A DNA stretch of 64,000 nt from Caulobacter sp. 602-2 (GCF_011043625.1 NZ_JAAKGT010000001.1:248001-312000), one strand, 5' to 3'; positions 19,833-27,847 are shown, counted from the stretch's first letter. Numbers and translations: made by a program. The notes: generated by a model from the sequence alone, not told the origin.

Positions 19833-19922
19833 TGGCGGACAGGGTGGGATTCGAACCCACGGTAGGCTTCCACCTACGGCGGTTTTCAAGACCGCTGCCT
19901 TAAACCACTCGGCCACCTGTCC
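19833..19922 (-). tRNA. tRNA-Ser (anticodon TGA)
   Basis: A class II tRNA with acceptor stem GGACAGG/CCTGTCC, G discriminator, encoded CCA, anticodon loop CTTGAAA (TGA anticodon), a long variable arm (TAGGTGGAAGCCTA) and a T loop GTTCGAATC. It decodes UCN serine codons. Confidence 0.97.
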
Positions 19923-20058
19923 GGAGCGGGCGGCTATATCAGCGCTCGTGCTTCGGCTCCAGAACGATCTGTCGCAGGCATCCTTAACCAAGCCTAAAAA
20001 CATCTGAACGAAGCTGAAACCATGATGGGGGACGAACCATCCGGAGTTTTGGCGACGT

Positions 20059-20964
20059 ATGCGGCGCGAGCAAAGATCTGAAATCCGGGCGCTGAAGGTC
20101 CTGGGGCTGCTGGCGCTGGGCGCCGCGGGCCTGGCCGCCTGCGCCACGCCCAGCCCGCGCCTGCCGATCGCCAAGGGCTTGCCGAAGTCCACGCCCGACC
20201 GCGAGTATCACGGTCCGCCGCCGCCCGGTTACGGACAGGGCCTGCGCGGCACCGAGAAGCCGTATCAGATCAAGGGGATCTGGTACTATCCGAAGGCCGA
20301 TCCGAACTACGACGTGGTCGGGACCGGCTCGTGGTACGGCGAGCAGTTCCACAACCGCCGCACCGCCAACGGCGAGGTCTTCGACATGGACCTGCCCTCG
20401 GCCGCCCACAAGACGCTGCCGCTGCCGTCCATCGTCGAGGTCACCAATCTGGAGAACGGCCGCAAGATGCGCCTGCGGGTCAACGACCGCGGGCCGTTCG
20501 TCGGCGACCGCCTGATCGATCTTTCAAAGGCCGCCGCCGACGAGCTGGGCTATCGCGGCAAGGGCCTGGCCAAGGTGCGCGTGCGCTATATCGGCCCCGC
20601 GCCCAAGAAGGCCGCCGACCAGCCCCGGCGCTACGCCTCGATCCCCGCGACGCCGCCGCCGGCCGCGCCTTACCGTCCGCCGGTCGCGCCGCCGCCGCGC
20701 GAGCCCGAGATCGTCAATGTCTCGGCCCCGCCGTCCGGCGCCTATCGCGTCCAGGCCGGCAGTTTCGCCAACCGCGACAACGCCGAGCGGGCCGCCGAGC
20801 GGCTGTCATCGGCCGGCCGCGTCACCGTCGAGCCGATGGAGCGTTCGGGCGGCACGCTCTATCGCGTGCTGGTCAGCGCCGGCGACGACGAGGGCCTGGC
20901 CTGGGGCGTCCGCGACCGCGTCGCTTCGCTGGGCTTCAACGACGCCACGGTGCTGCGGCCCTAG
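20059..20964 (+). CDS. rlpA: RlpA septal-ring lytic transglycosylase with SPOR domain
   Basis: RlpA is an outer-membrane lipoprotein that cleaves denuded glycan strands at septa. A hydrophobic signal and lipobox LAAC (lipidated C28) come first. The double-psi barrel RlpA domain follows (GTGSWYGEQFHNRRTANGE, and RVNDRGPFVGDRLIDLS with the catalytic Asp), then a Pro-rich linker and a C-terminal SPOR domain (YRVQAGSFANRDNAERA). 301 aa. It starts an rlpA-tmk-holB-tatD-MBL series on the plus strand. Confidence 0.95.
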   Translation: MRREQRSEIRALKVLGLLALGAAGLAACATPSPRLPIAKGLPKSTPDREYHGPPPPGYGQGLRGTEKPYQIKGIWYYPKADPNYDVVGTGSWYGEQFHNRRTANGEVFDMDLPSAAHKTLPLPSIVEVTNLENGRKMRLRVNDRGPFVGDRLIDLSKAAADELGYRGKGLAKVRVRYIGPAPKKAADQPRRYASIPATPPPAAPYRPPVAPPPREPEIVNVSAPPSGAYRVQAGSFANRDNAERAAERLSSAGRVTVEPMERSGGTLYRVLVSAGDDEGLAWGVRDRVASLGFNDATVLRP

Positions 20965-21006
20965 GCGGGTCTGGACAAGCCTCGCGTTCCAGCCGATTTG
21001 AGGCCG

Positions 21007-21636
21007 ATGGCCAGCGGAACGTTCATCAGCTTCGAAGGCGGCGAGGGCGCCGGCAAGTCGACCCAGGTGCGCCTTCTGGCGCAGCGCCTGGAGGCGCTCG
21101 GTCGCGAGGTCGTGCTCACCCGCGAGCCGGGCGGCAGCCCTGGCGGCGAGGCGATCCGCGAGCTGCTGGTGCACGGGGCGGCCGATCGCTGGTCGCCGGT
21201 CACCGAGACTCTTCTGATGTACGCCGCCCGCCGCGACCACGTGGAGCGGGTGATCCGTCCGGCCCTGGCGCGCGGGGCGGTGGTCGTCTGCGACCGCTTC
21301 GCCGATTCGACGCGGGCCTATCAGGGCGCCGGCGGCGACGCGCCCGCCTCGCTGATCGCCAGCCTGGAGCAGCACGTGCTGGGCGCCACGATCCCGGCCC
21401 TGACCCTGGTGTTCGACCTGCCCGCGACGGTCGGCCTGGAGCGCGCCAACGCCCGCGGCGGCGCCGCCCGTTTCGAATCCAAGGGCCTGGATTTCCACGA
21501 GCGCCTGCGCGCCGGCTTCCTTGAGATCGCCCGGCGCGAGCCCGAGCGCTGCGCGGTGATCGACGCCACCGCCTCGATCGACGAGGTCTCGCAGGCCGTC
21601 TGGGGCGCCGTCAGCGAACGGCTGGACCTGGCATGA
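21007..21636 (+). CDS. tmk: thymidylate kinase
   Basis: dTMP kinase, which forms dTDP with ATP. P-loop FEGGEGAGKST is at residues ~8-18, followed by LTREPGGSPGG (dTMP site), the DRFADSTRAYQG segment (DR motif) and a LID region. The 209-aa length is standard. The ATG giving MASGTF was chosen; an in-frame TTG three codons upstream is weaker. The end overlaps holB by ATGA, so the two replication proteins are translationally coupled. Confidence 0.97.
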   Translation: MASGTFISFEGGEGAGKSTQVRLLAQRLEALGREVVLTREPGGSPGGEAIRELLVHGAADRWSPVTETLLMYAARRDHVERVIRPALARGAVVVCDRFADSTRAYQGAGGDAPASLIASLEQHVLGATIPALTLVFDLPATVGLERANARGGAARFESKGLDFHERLRAGFLEIARREPERCAVIDATASIDEVSQAVWGAVSERLDLA

Positions 21637-22640
21637 GCGACGCCCCTCCGCACCCGCGCGACGTCTTCTCGCTGGACGGCCAGGAAAAGGCCGAGCTGTC
21701 GTTCCTCGACGCCCTGGGCCGGGGGAGGTTGCACCACGCCTGGCTGCTGACCGGCCCCGAGGGCGTGGGCAAGGCCACGCTGGCCTACCGCATGGCCCGC
21801 CGGCTGCTGGGCGCGCGCGAGGACAAGTCGTTCGGCGTGCTGGGCTCGGCCCCGTCCGACTTCGTCAGCCGCCAAGTCGCCGCCCGCTCGCATCCCGACC
21901 TGATGGTGCTGGAGCGCGCCACCGACGACGGCAAGGCCCGCAAGTCGATCCCCGTCGACGAGGCCCGCCTGCTGCCCGGCTTCTTCGCCAACTCGCCGGC
22001 GACCTCACCCTATCGGGTGGCGATCATCGACGCCGCCGACGACCTCAACGTCAACGCCGCCAACGCGGTGCTCAAGACGCTGGAGGAGCCGCCGCCGCGC
22101 GGGGTGATCCTCCTGATCAGCCATTCGCCCGGCAAGCTCCTGCCGACGATCCGCTCGCGCTGCCGGCGCCTGGCCGTGCCCGCGCCCGGCGTCGAGCGCG
22201 CCGCCGACATGGTCGAGCACCGACTGGGCCTCGACCGCCGCCAGGCCGAGCGGCTGGGCCGCATGGCCCACGGCGCGCCCGGCAAGGCCCTGCAGCTGGC
22301 CGCCGCCAAGGCGCTGGAGGCCGACGACACCGCCGGCGAGATCCTGCGCAAGCTGCCCGAGATCGACGAGGCCGCGCTGCTGGCGCTGGCCGACACCTTC
22401 AAGGGCGCCGAGGGCCAGGCCCGCTTCGAGCTCCTGTTCGAGCGCCTGGCCGACCAGATCCACGCCATGGCCACGGGCATGGCCGGCGATCGCACGCCGT
22501 CGGGTCTCGACCGCTGGGCCGCCGCCTGGGAGCGCCTGGTGCGCTGGCCGATCGAGGCCGAGGCGGTGAACCTCGACCGCGCAGACGTGTTCTGGACGGC
22601 GATTGCGGACTTGCGCGCCGCGGCGAAGGCCTCCATCTGA
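21633..22640 (+). CDS. holB: DNA polymerase III subunit delta'
   Basis: The delta' subunit is the rigid stator of the clamp loader. The AAA+ fold shows HHAWLLTGPEGVGKATLAYRMA (Walker A with Ala, usual for delta'), a Walker B/sensor region NAANAVLKTLEEPPPRGVILLISH, and the S-R-C segment IRSRCRRL. 335 aa. It overlaps tmk by 4 nt and is followed after 4 nt by tatD. The usual zinc-binding Cys cluster of bacterial delta' is not obvious, as is common in alphaproteobacteria. Confidence 0.95.
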   Translation: MSDAPPHPRDVFSLDGQEKAELSFLDALGRGRLHHAWLLTGPEGVGKATLAYRMARRLLGAREDKSFGVLGSAPSDFVSRQVAARSHPDLMVLERATDDGKARKSIPVDEARLLPGFFANSPATSPYRVAIIDAADDLNVNAANAVLKTLEEPPPRGVILLISHSPGKLLPTIRSRCRRLAVPAPGVERAADMVEHRLGLDRRQAERLGRMAHGAPGKALQLAAAKALEADDTAGEILRKLPEIDEAALLALADTFKGAEGQARFELLFERLADQIHAMATGMAGDRTPSGLDRWAAAWERLVRWPIEAEAVNLDRADVFWTAIADLRAAAKASI

Positions 22641-22644
22641 CCGC

Positions 22645-23424
22645 ATGCTCATCGACAGCCACGTAAACCTGCACGCGCCCCAGTTCGCCGAGGACCGCGA
22701 CGCGGTCATCGCCCGCGCCCGCGAAGCCGGCATCGAAATGATGCTGACCATCTGCGACAAGATCCCCAACTTCCCGGCCGTCCACGCCATCGCGATGGCC
22801 GAGAGCGACATCTGGTGCACGGTCGGCGCCCACCCGCACGAGGCCAAGGATCACACCGACCTGACGACCGCCCGCCTGGTCGAGCTGGCCGGCAAGCCCA
22901 AGGTCGTCGGCATCGGCGAGACGGGGCTGGATTTCCACTACGACCTGTCGCCGCGCGAGGTTCAGGCCGCCGTGTTCCGAGAGCATGTCGCCGCCGCCCG
23001 CGAGACGGGCCTGCCGCTGGTGGTCCACACCCGTGAGGCCGACGACGTCATGGGCCAGATCCTGGAGGAGGAGCACGCCAAGGGCGCCTTCAAGATCCTG
23101 ATGCACTGCTACACCAGCGGCGCCGATCTCGCCCGCCGGGCCGCCGCCCTGGGCGCCTGGTTCTCGGTCTCCGGCATCGCCACCTTCAAGCAGGCCGAGG
23201 ACGTGCGCGCGGTGATCCGCGACATGCCGGCCGAGCGCATCATCGTCGAGACCGACTGCCCGTACCTGGCTCCCGTGCCCATGCGCGGCCGCCGCTGCGA
23301 GCCGGCCCACCTGCCGCACATCGTCGACAAGCTGGCCGAGATCCGCGGCTGGACCCGCGCCGACGCCGAAAAGCGCTCGGAAGACGCCTTCTTCGCCCTG
23401 TTCGACGCGATACCGCGTCCATGA
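22645..23424 (+). CDS. TatD family metal-dependent hydrolase
   Basis: The TIM-barrel amidohydrolase family includes the deoxyribonuclease TatD. Metal ligands are visible: an N-terminal motif reading DSHVN rather than the usual DxHxH, a central Glu in GIGETGLDF, and His in VVHTREA and LMHCYTS, with the final Asp in VETDCPYL. Note that the first motif has Asn in place of the second His (SHVNLHAP), although a His follows two residues later. 259 aa. It lies 4 nt after holB and overlaps the MBL gene by 4 nt. Confidence 0.93.
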   Translation: MLIDSHVNLHAPQFAEDRDAVIARAREAGIEMMLTICDKIPNFPAVHAIAMAESDIWCTVGAHPHEAKDHTDLTTARLVELAGKPKVVGIGETGLDFHYDLSPREVQAAVFREHVAAARETGLPLVVHTREADDVMGQILEEEHAKGAFKILMHCYTSGADLARRAAALGAWFSVSGIATFKQAEDVRAVIRDMPAERIIVETDCPYLAPVPMRGRRCEPAHLPHIVDKLAEIRGWTRADAEKRSEDAFFALFDAIPRP

Positions 23425-24236
23425 CCGGCGGCCGGCTCGAGTTCACCATCCTCGGCAGCGGCTCCTCGGGAGGGGTGCCGCGCGCCGACGGCAATTGGGG
23501 CGACTGCGATCCGGCCGAACCTAAGAACCATCGCTCGCGCTGCTCGATGCTCGTGCGGCGGCTGTCGGGCGGCGATCCGCGCGGCGACACCACCGTGCTG
23601 GTCGACACCTCGCCGGACCTGCGCCTGCAGACGGCGCGGGCCGGGGCGGGGCGCATCGACGCGGTCCTCTTCACCCACGACCATGCCGACCAGGCACACG
23701 GCATCGACGACGTGCGCCCGTTCTTCCTCAATCACCGCTTCCGCATTCCGACCTACATGGACGCGGCCACGCATGACGGCCTGCTGACCCGCTTTTCCTA
23801 CGTCTTCGAGACCAAGGGCGGCTATCCGGCCATCTGCGATGCGCGCCATCTGCCGCCGCACGGCCAGGCCTGGGGCGTCGAGGGGCCCAGCGGACAAATC
23901 CCGGTCGTCAGCTTCGACGTCGATCACGGCGAGATTCGCGCGGCCGGCTTCCGCTTCGGCGGCGTCGCCTACGCCCCCGACGTGCTGCAGATTCCCGAAG
24001 AGAGCTGGCCGGTGCTGGCCGACCTCGACGTGCTGATCGTCGACGCCCTGCGCTGGGCCCCGCATCCCACCCACGCCAATGTCGAGCGGGCGCTGTCCTG
24101 GATCGAGCGGGCGAGGCCCCGGCGCGCGATCCTCACCAACCTGCACATCGACCTCGACTACAACGCTCTGGCGGCCAGGCTGCCGCCGGGCGTCGAGCCG
24201 GCCTACGACAACATGCGCTTCGAGGTCGCGATCTAG
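23421..24236 (+). CDS. MBL-fold metallohydrolase, PhnP-like
   Basis: Metallo-beta-lactamase superfamily protein of 271 aa. GSGSSGGVPR at the start and the metal motif FTHDHADQAHGIDD (HxHxDH) define the PhnP / phosphoribosyl cyclic phosphodiesterase-type subgroup, often found next to tatD and holB. Further ligands are in FDVDHGE and DALRWAPHPTHAN. The natural substrate is unknown. It ends the tmk-holB-tatD run. Confidence 0.92.
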   Translation: MTGGRLEFTILGSGSSGGVPRADGNWGDCDPAEPKNHRSRCSMLVRRLSGGDPRGDTTVLVDTSPDLRLQTARAGAGRIDAVLFTHDHADQAHGIDDVRPFFLNHRFRIPTYMDAATHDGLLTRFSYVFETKGGYPAICDARHLPPHGQAWGVEGPSGQIPVVSFDVDHGEIRAAGFRFGGVAYAPDVLQIPEESWPVLADLDVLIVDALRWAPHPTHANVERALSWIERARPRRAILTNLHIDLDYNALAARLPPGVEPAYDNMRFEVAI

Positions 24237-24241
24237 CGCTG

Positions 24242-24727
24242 CTAGTGCAGCGTCGCCGTCGATACGGGCGGGGCGTGGTCGACCGGCTCGCCCATGCGCA
24301 CGGGCAGGGGCGCGCCGTCCAGGGCCAGGGCGTGGTTGAGCGCGCGAACCAGCACGGCGGCCACGTCGGGCCGCGCCACCAGCGGCGACAGCAGGCGCGA
24401 GGCCAGGCCCGGCGCGGCGGCGGCCAGGCCGCAGGCCGTCACCAGCCTCTGTTCGTCGATGGCGTAGCCGGCGCAGTGCGGGCACTGGATCTGCAGCGGC
24501 CGCACGAGTTCGCCCTCGACCAGCATCATGGTCTGCAGGAACAGCGAGGCCGTGCGCGGGGAGGCGGCGCGGGCGAAGGCCGCGCGGATGGTGGTGTCGG
24601 CCGGCTGACCCTGCAGGCGCAGCGCCGCCCAGGTGCGCAGTCCCCAGAGCAGCAGCCGCTCGCCGCGCGCCAGGCCTTCGGGGCCGGTGTCTTCGAAATC
24701 GAGATCCAATCCGCAGGCGCAGCTCAT
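24242..24727 (-). CDS. hypothetical protein with CxC and CPHC motifs, 161 aa
   Basis: Unknown family. The ATG with GGAG 8 nt upstream gives MSCACGLDLDF; a second Cys pair is in QIQCPHCAGYAID. Together CAC and CPHC could bind one zinc ion or a cluster. The rest is helical and Leu/Ala rich, without signal or membrane segment. It is convergent with the MBL gene (5 nt between stops) and monocistronic. Confidence 0.75.
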   Translation of the reverse strand: MSCACGLDLDFEDTGPEGLARGERLLLWGLRTWAALRLQGQPADTTIRAAFARAASPRTASLFLQTMMLVEGELVRPLQIQCPHCAGYAIDEQRLVTACGLAAAAPGLASRLLSPLVARPDVAAVLVRALNHALALDGAPLPVRMGEPVDHAPPVSTATLH

Positions 24728-24868
24728 CAGGGGGCTCCAGGCGGGAAAAGGCGTCCGGCGGAGGGGAGCCCCGCCGGACGCAGTCGATGTGGGTGAGGGG
24801 AGGAAACCCGACATCGGATTTGAGAATTGATCGCAACAAGGTCTAGGTCGCTCGTTGTTGCGAGTCAA

Positions 24869-24897
24869 TCGCATAAAATCATATACACTCTATGCGA
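24869..24897. promoter_or_regulatory. inverted repeat in an AT-rich promoter region
   Basis: Perfect 7-bp arms TCGCATA / TATGCGA are separated by 15 nt of AT-rich DNA (contains ATCATATACACTC). It is unusual in this GC-rich sequence and lies between the divergent CxC protein and the outer-membrane protein genes, 46 bp before the latter. It could be an operator or hold the promoters. Confidence 0.35.
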
Positions 24898-24942
24898 GCA
24901 TATGTGCTTCTATCGCCGCCTTGCGGTCGTGTTGGGGGTGGC

Positions 24943-25737
24943 ATGGCGGGGCGATCGACGATGCTCGCGTGGGCGGCTTGCGCCGTCCTGGCGGCGGTGG
25001 CCGGGCAGGCCCGGGCCGCGGCCTGGACCCAGCCCAAGGGCGGCAAGGAGTTCATCGTCAGCCTGCATCGGCAGGACAGCACGCACGGCTTCGATCTGCA
25101 GGGCGAGGCGGTCGACATCGTCGACTATCGCAAGACCGAGTTGCAGGGCTTCGCCGAGTACGGCCTGTCGGACAAGCTGACCATCAGGGCCCAGGCGTCT
25201 GTCCGCCGGCTGCGTACGCGCAACGCCCGCGACACCGAGCCTGGTCATGTGGAGCTGGCCGCGCGCTATCGCATGCTGGCGGGCGAGACGTGGGTGCTGT
25301 CGAGCGAGAGCGCGGTGCGGCTGCCCGGCGGCGACGGGGATCCCGGCGCGGCCCAGCGCGGATCCGCCAAGGCCGAGTACGACAGTCGCGTGCTGCTTGG
25401 AAAAAGCTGGAGGACGGCCGATCGGCCCGTCTTCCTCGACCTGCAGGCCGGCCTGCGCCGCCGGGACGGCGAAGCGCCCGACGAGCGGCGGCTGGAGGTC
25501 ACGCTGGGCGGTCGTCCGACCAGCCGACTGATGCTGCTGGCCCAGGTGTTCGACGTCTCGTCGCTGGGGGCCGGGCAGGGGGTCTTCGAGGCCTATCGCT
25601 ACAGGAACCTGCAGTTCACCGCCGTCTACGAGCTGCCGGCCGGATGGTCTGTGCAGGCCGGGGCGGTCGGCACCGCCTCGGGCCGCAACGCCCTGCGCGA
25701 ACGCGGCGGCGTCGTCGCCCTGTGGCGGCGCTTCTGA
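24943..25737 (+). CDS. putative outer-membrane beta-barrel protein
   Basis: No family name recognised. A Sec signal (MLAWAACAVLAAVAGQARA-A) precedes a mature domain of alternating polar/hydrophobic strands (ELAARYRMLAGETWVLSSES; RLMLLAQVFDVSS; LQFTAVYELPAGWSVQAGAVGT) ending in an aromatic Phe (WRRF), which is typical of outer-membrane barrels. 264 aa from the ATG at 24943; an internal ATG at 24961 would give a shorter signal. Probably a porin-like or structural envelope protein. Confidence 0.75.
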   Translation: MAGRSTMLAWAACAVLAAVAGQARAAAWTQPKGGKEFIVSLHRQDSTHGFDLQGEAVDIVDYRKTELQGFAEYGLSDKLTIRAQASVRRLRTRNARDTEPGHVELAARYRMLAGETWVLSSESAVRLPGGDGDPGAAQRGSAKAEYDSRVLLGKSWRTADRPVFLDLQAGLRRRDGEAPDERRLEVTLGGRPTSRLMLLAQVFDVSSLGAGQGVFEAYRYRNLQFTAVYELPAGWSVQAGAVGTASGRNALRERGGVVALWRRF

Positions 25738-25741
25738 GGTT

Positions 25742-26152
25742 TCAGGACGGGACGCGCCGCGCCAGTTCCTCCAGGCGGCGGGCCGGGGCGTCGGAGATCG
25801 CCGCCCACAGCAGCCGGGCCAGTTCCAGGCGATAGACGGCCGCATAGCCGGCCGTGAACGGCGAGGCGGCGCTGCCGGGCGGCTCGGCCGCCTTGGCGTT
25901 GGCCAGGTCGCGCCTTGTCAGCACCAGTTCGCGGGGAATCGGCACGTCGCCATTGCCGGCGGCCACCCACCGATCGGCCTCGACCGCGGCGAAGGCGGCC
26001 GCCTGCACCAGGGCGCGCGCGCCGCGCACGTCGCCGACCGCTCCGGTCATCACCGTCGATCCCGCCGCCGGGTCGCGGGTCACCTTGAAGTCGAGGCTGG
26101 CCACGCCACGCTGCAGCGTGACGGACCACTGGTCGTCGGGTGTGTTCATCAT
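25742..26152 (-). CDS. hypothetical protein, 136 aa
   Basis: Unrecognised. It begins with two consecutive ATGs and has no clear ribosome-binding site. The N-terminal half contains beta-like stretches (WSVTLQRGVASLDFKVTR) and the C-terminal half is helical (AVYRLELARLLWAAISD). No signal peptide or membrane segment. Base composition and amino-acid use match the neighbours. Its stop lies 4 nt from that of the convergent barrel gene. Confidence 0.65.
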   Translation of the reverse strand: MMNTPDDQWSVTLQRGVASLDFKVTRDPAAGSTVMTGAVGDVRGARALVQAAAFAAVEADRWVAAGNGDVPIPRELVLTRRDLANAKAAEPPGSAASPFTAGYAAVYRLELARLLWAAISDAPARRLEELARRVPS

Positions 26153-26352
26153 GAACGCTTTAGCGACCGAGTCGCCCGGCGGGAAGGGAGCGGCGTATCG
26201 CCGTTACACATTGCCGCGACCGTCTGTCCGGTCAGGATGCGCAGACTGCGACCTTTTGGCAGGTCCGTCTGAAATTAGGATCTGGTTAACCATGATTGGC
26301 GAGCCTGTGGACGTCTTCTTTTGAAGGCGCCCCACCATCACTCAACTTTTCA

Positions 26353-26383
26353 CAGCCCGGCTTTCTGGCCGGGCTGTTTTTTT
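26353..26383 (+). terminator. strong Rho-independent terminator without an obvious gene upstream
   Basis: A 9-bp stem CAGCCCGGC / GCCGGGCTG with a 6-nt loop is followed by seven Ts. It terminates plus-strand transcription, yet the 200 bp before it (26153-26352) hold no convincing coding region, and the adjacent gene runs leftward away from it. This implies an unannotated transcript, possibly a small RNA. Confidence 0.85.
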
Positions 26384-26395
26384 GTCAGAAGGCGC

Positions 26396-26424
26396 TTGCG
26401 CCGAGTCAGTCGGGCGGCTATCAA
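26396..26424 (+). promoter_or_regulatory. tRNA-Asn promoter, copy 1
   Basis: TTGCGC (-35) and TATCAA (-10) are separated by exactly 17 bp, and the tRNA begins 26 nt after the -10. The same arrangement is kept in the second copy, which supports function. Confidence 0.6.
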
Positions 26425-26450
26425 CCGCGCCTCGACAGAGAGCGACCTGT

Positions 26451-26525
26451 TCCGCGGTAGCTCAGTGGTAGAGCAGCCGGCTGTTAACCGGCTGGTCGTA
26501 GGTTCGAATCCTACCCGCGGAGCCA
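26451..26525 (+). tRNA. tRNA-Asn (anticodon GTT), copy 1
   Basis: Acceptor TCCGCGG/CCGCGGA, D arm GTAGCTCAGTGGTAGAGC, anticodon loop CTGTTAA (GTT), T loop GTTCGAATCC and encoded CCA are all present. Confidence 0.98.
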
Positions 26526-26612
26526 CTCTTCCTTCGATGTTTTCGAAGCGTCGCCGGCGAGAATTCCTCCACAAGAACATCAGCTTTCGTCCGAATGCGA
26601 CGTTCATGCGTC

Positions 26613-26641
26613 TTGCGCCGAGTCAGTTCGGCGGCTATCAA
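26613..26641 (+). promoter_or_regulatory. tRNA-Asn promoter, copy 2
   Basis: Same TTGCGC-17 bp-TATCAA layout as copy 1, with a transposed T/G in the spacer. Confidence 0.55.
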
Positions 26642-26668
26642 CCGGCTCCTCGACAGAGAGCGACCTGT

Positions 26669-26743
26669 TCCGCGGTAGCTCAGTGGTAGAGCAGCCGGCT
26701 GTTAACCGGCTGGTCGTAGGTTCGAATCCTACCCGCGGAGCCA
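26669..26743 (+). tRNA. tRNA-Asn (anticodon GTT), copy 2
   Basis: Identical in sequence to the first tRNA-Asn, with CCA encoded and the GTT anticodon. Confidence 0.98.
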
Positions 26744-26886
26744 CTCTCTAGCTTTCGGCCTGGCCGAAATTGGCCGAGCTCTTCCTCCTCATTTCATCTG
26801 TGCTTGCCGCGCCGGCGGCGCCATGCTCACGCGCGATGCGCCATGCCTCGTCGCATCGCCGGTGTTCTTTGCTCGGGAGATGTGGC

Positions 26887-27421
26887 GTGGGCCAATCGCG
26901 GTGGCGCGGCCTGCTGAAGGCGTCGTCGGGCGCGGTGCTGGCGGCCTGCTGGAGCGGCGGCGGTTTCCTGATCCTGACGGCGCTCCTGCTCGTGTCCGAC
27001 GGCGGCGCCGTTCGGCTGGCCCTGGATCTGTTCCTGGGGGCGCTGACCGGGATCGTCATGCTGCCGCTCAGCCTGCTCTTCGGCGGCGTCCCGGCGACGC
27101 TGGCCGTGCTGCTGATCGGGATTCCATTTCACCTGTGGGCCGTGCGGCTGGGGTGGGGGCGAGGCGCCTACGTCGGCCGGAGCGGCCACGGGATTGGGCG
27201 TCTCCTGGTTCTCATCGGCGATCGCGCCCGACGAGGCGTTCGGCGTTTCGATCGGATGGGCGTGGCTTGTCGTGTGCGGGCTGGCGGGCGTCGTCGGCGG
27301 CTGGCGCTTCCACGCGCTCGCCGCCGCGCCTACGACCCGATCAGCTTCTGCAGTTCCCGGTAGTAGGTCTCGGTGTACTGGTGCTGGCGATCCAGGGCCT
27401 CCAGCATCCCCGGGCGGGTGA
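26887..27421 (+). pseudogene. small membrane protein gene, apparently frameshifted
   Basis: A GTG start with GGGAG 7 nt upstream opens a frame encoding two or three hydrophobic helices (SGGGFLILTALLLVSD; ALTGIVMLPLSLLFGGVPATLAVLLIGIPF). Near 27160-27180 this frame turns into an Arg-rich, wrong-frame-like tail. The +1 frame instead continues with membrane-protein sequence (AATGLGVSWFSSAI, then GWAWLVVCGLAGVVGGW). One extra base around GGCCGG would explain this. The second frame then runs 92 nt into the 3' end of the convergent regulator, so its original end is unclear. Real mutation or sequencing error cannot be separated here. Confidence 0.6.
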
Positions 27422-27761
27422 ACACCTCGGCGGGAATCGTCACGCCCTTGCGGCCGTGGCGCACGCACAGGCCGTCGGCGATCAGCGCGCCCACATGGCG
27501 ACGCACCGTCTCGGCCGGCATGGCCAGCGAGTCGGCGACCTGCACCACGGTGACCGGCCGGCGCTGGGCGTCCTTGGCCAGTTCGTCCTTGGCGTCGAAG
27601 CCGGCGTTGGGGCGGATGTGGGCCACATTGGCCACCCAGATGGTCGTGAAGACGATGGCGCGCACGGGATCGTCGGCGTGCAGGCCCTTGGCCACGTCCA
27701 GCGAACGCAGGAAATAGCCCGCCGATAGGCGGATGACCGCGCGCCGAACATCCGTGCTCAT
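27330..27761 (-). CDS. winged helix-turn-helix transcriptional regulator, 143 aa
   Basis: Recognition of a DNA-binding domain rests on VTVVQVADSLAMPAETVRRHVGALIADG, with the usual helix-turn-helix spacing and a following wing (LCVRHGRKGVTIPAEVF). The N-terminal half is helical and may dimerise or sense a signal. The start has GGGAG upstream. About 70 bp before the start lies a perfect 19-bp palindrome, which is a candidate autoregulatory operator. Exact family is uncertain. Confidence 0.75.
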   Translation of the reverse strand: MSTDVRRAVIRLSAGYFLRSLDVAKGLHADDPVRAIVFTTIWVANVAHIRPNAGFDAKDELAKDAQRRPVTVVQVADSLAMPAETVRRHVGALIADGLCVRHGRKGVTIPAEVFTRPGMLEALDRQHQYTETYYRELQKLIGS

Positions 27762-27828
27762 GCCTGCTCCCAAAGAAAGCCGCTCGGTGCAGGCTGAGGC
27801 CGAGTCGTCTCTGTGAGAAAATTCACCA

Positions 27829-27847
27829 TGTCCCCATTTTGGGGACA
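27829..27847. promoter_or_regulatory. 19-bp perfect palindrome, candidate operator
   Basis: TGTCCCCATTTTGGGGACA has 8-bp arms around TTT. It sits in the divergent region between the winged-helix regulator (start 27761) and the small gene at 27937, where a regulator of both could bind. Confidence 0.5.

Larger units (their letters stand above)
26395..26747 (+). repeat. tandem duplication carrying promoter plus tRNA-Asn
   Basis: Two near-identical ~135-bp units (26395-26529 and 26612-26747) are separated by 82 bp. Each holds a promoter, a ~26-nt leader and a complete tRNA-Asn. Differences are confined to the spacer and leader, and the tRNA parts are identical. Confidence 0.9.

Noticed and set aside
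26286..26300. Full CtrA-binding site TTAA-N7-TTAA
   Set aside because: Only the first half TTAACCAT is present; the second half reads TGGC.
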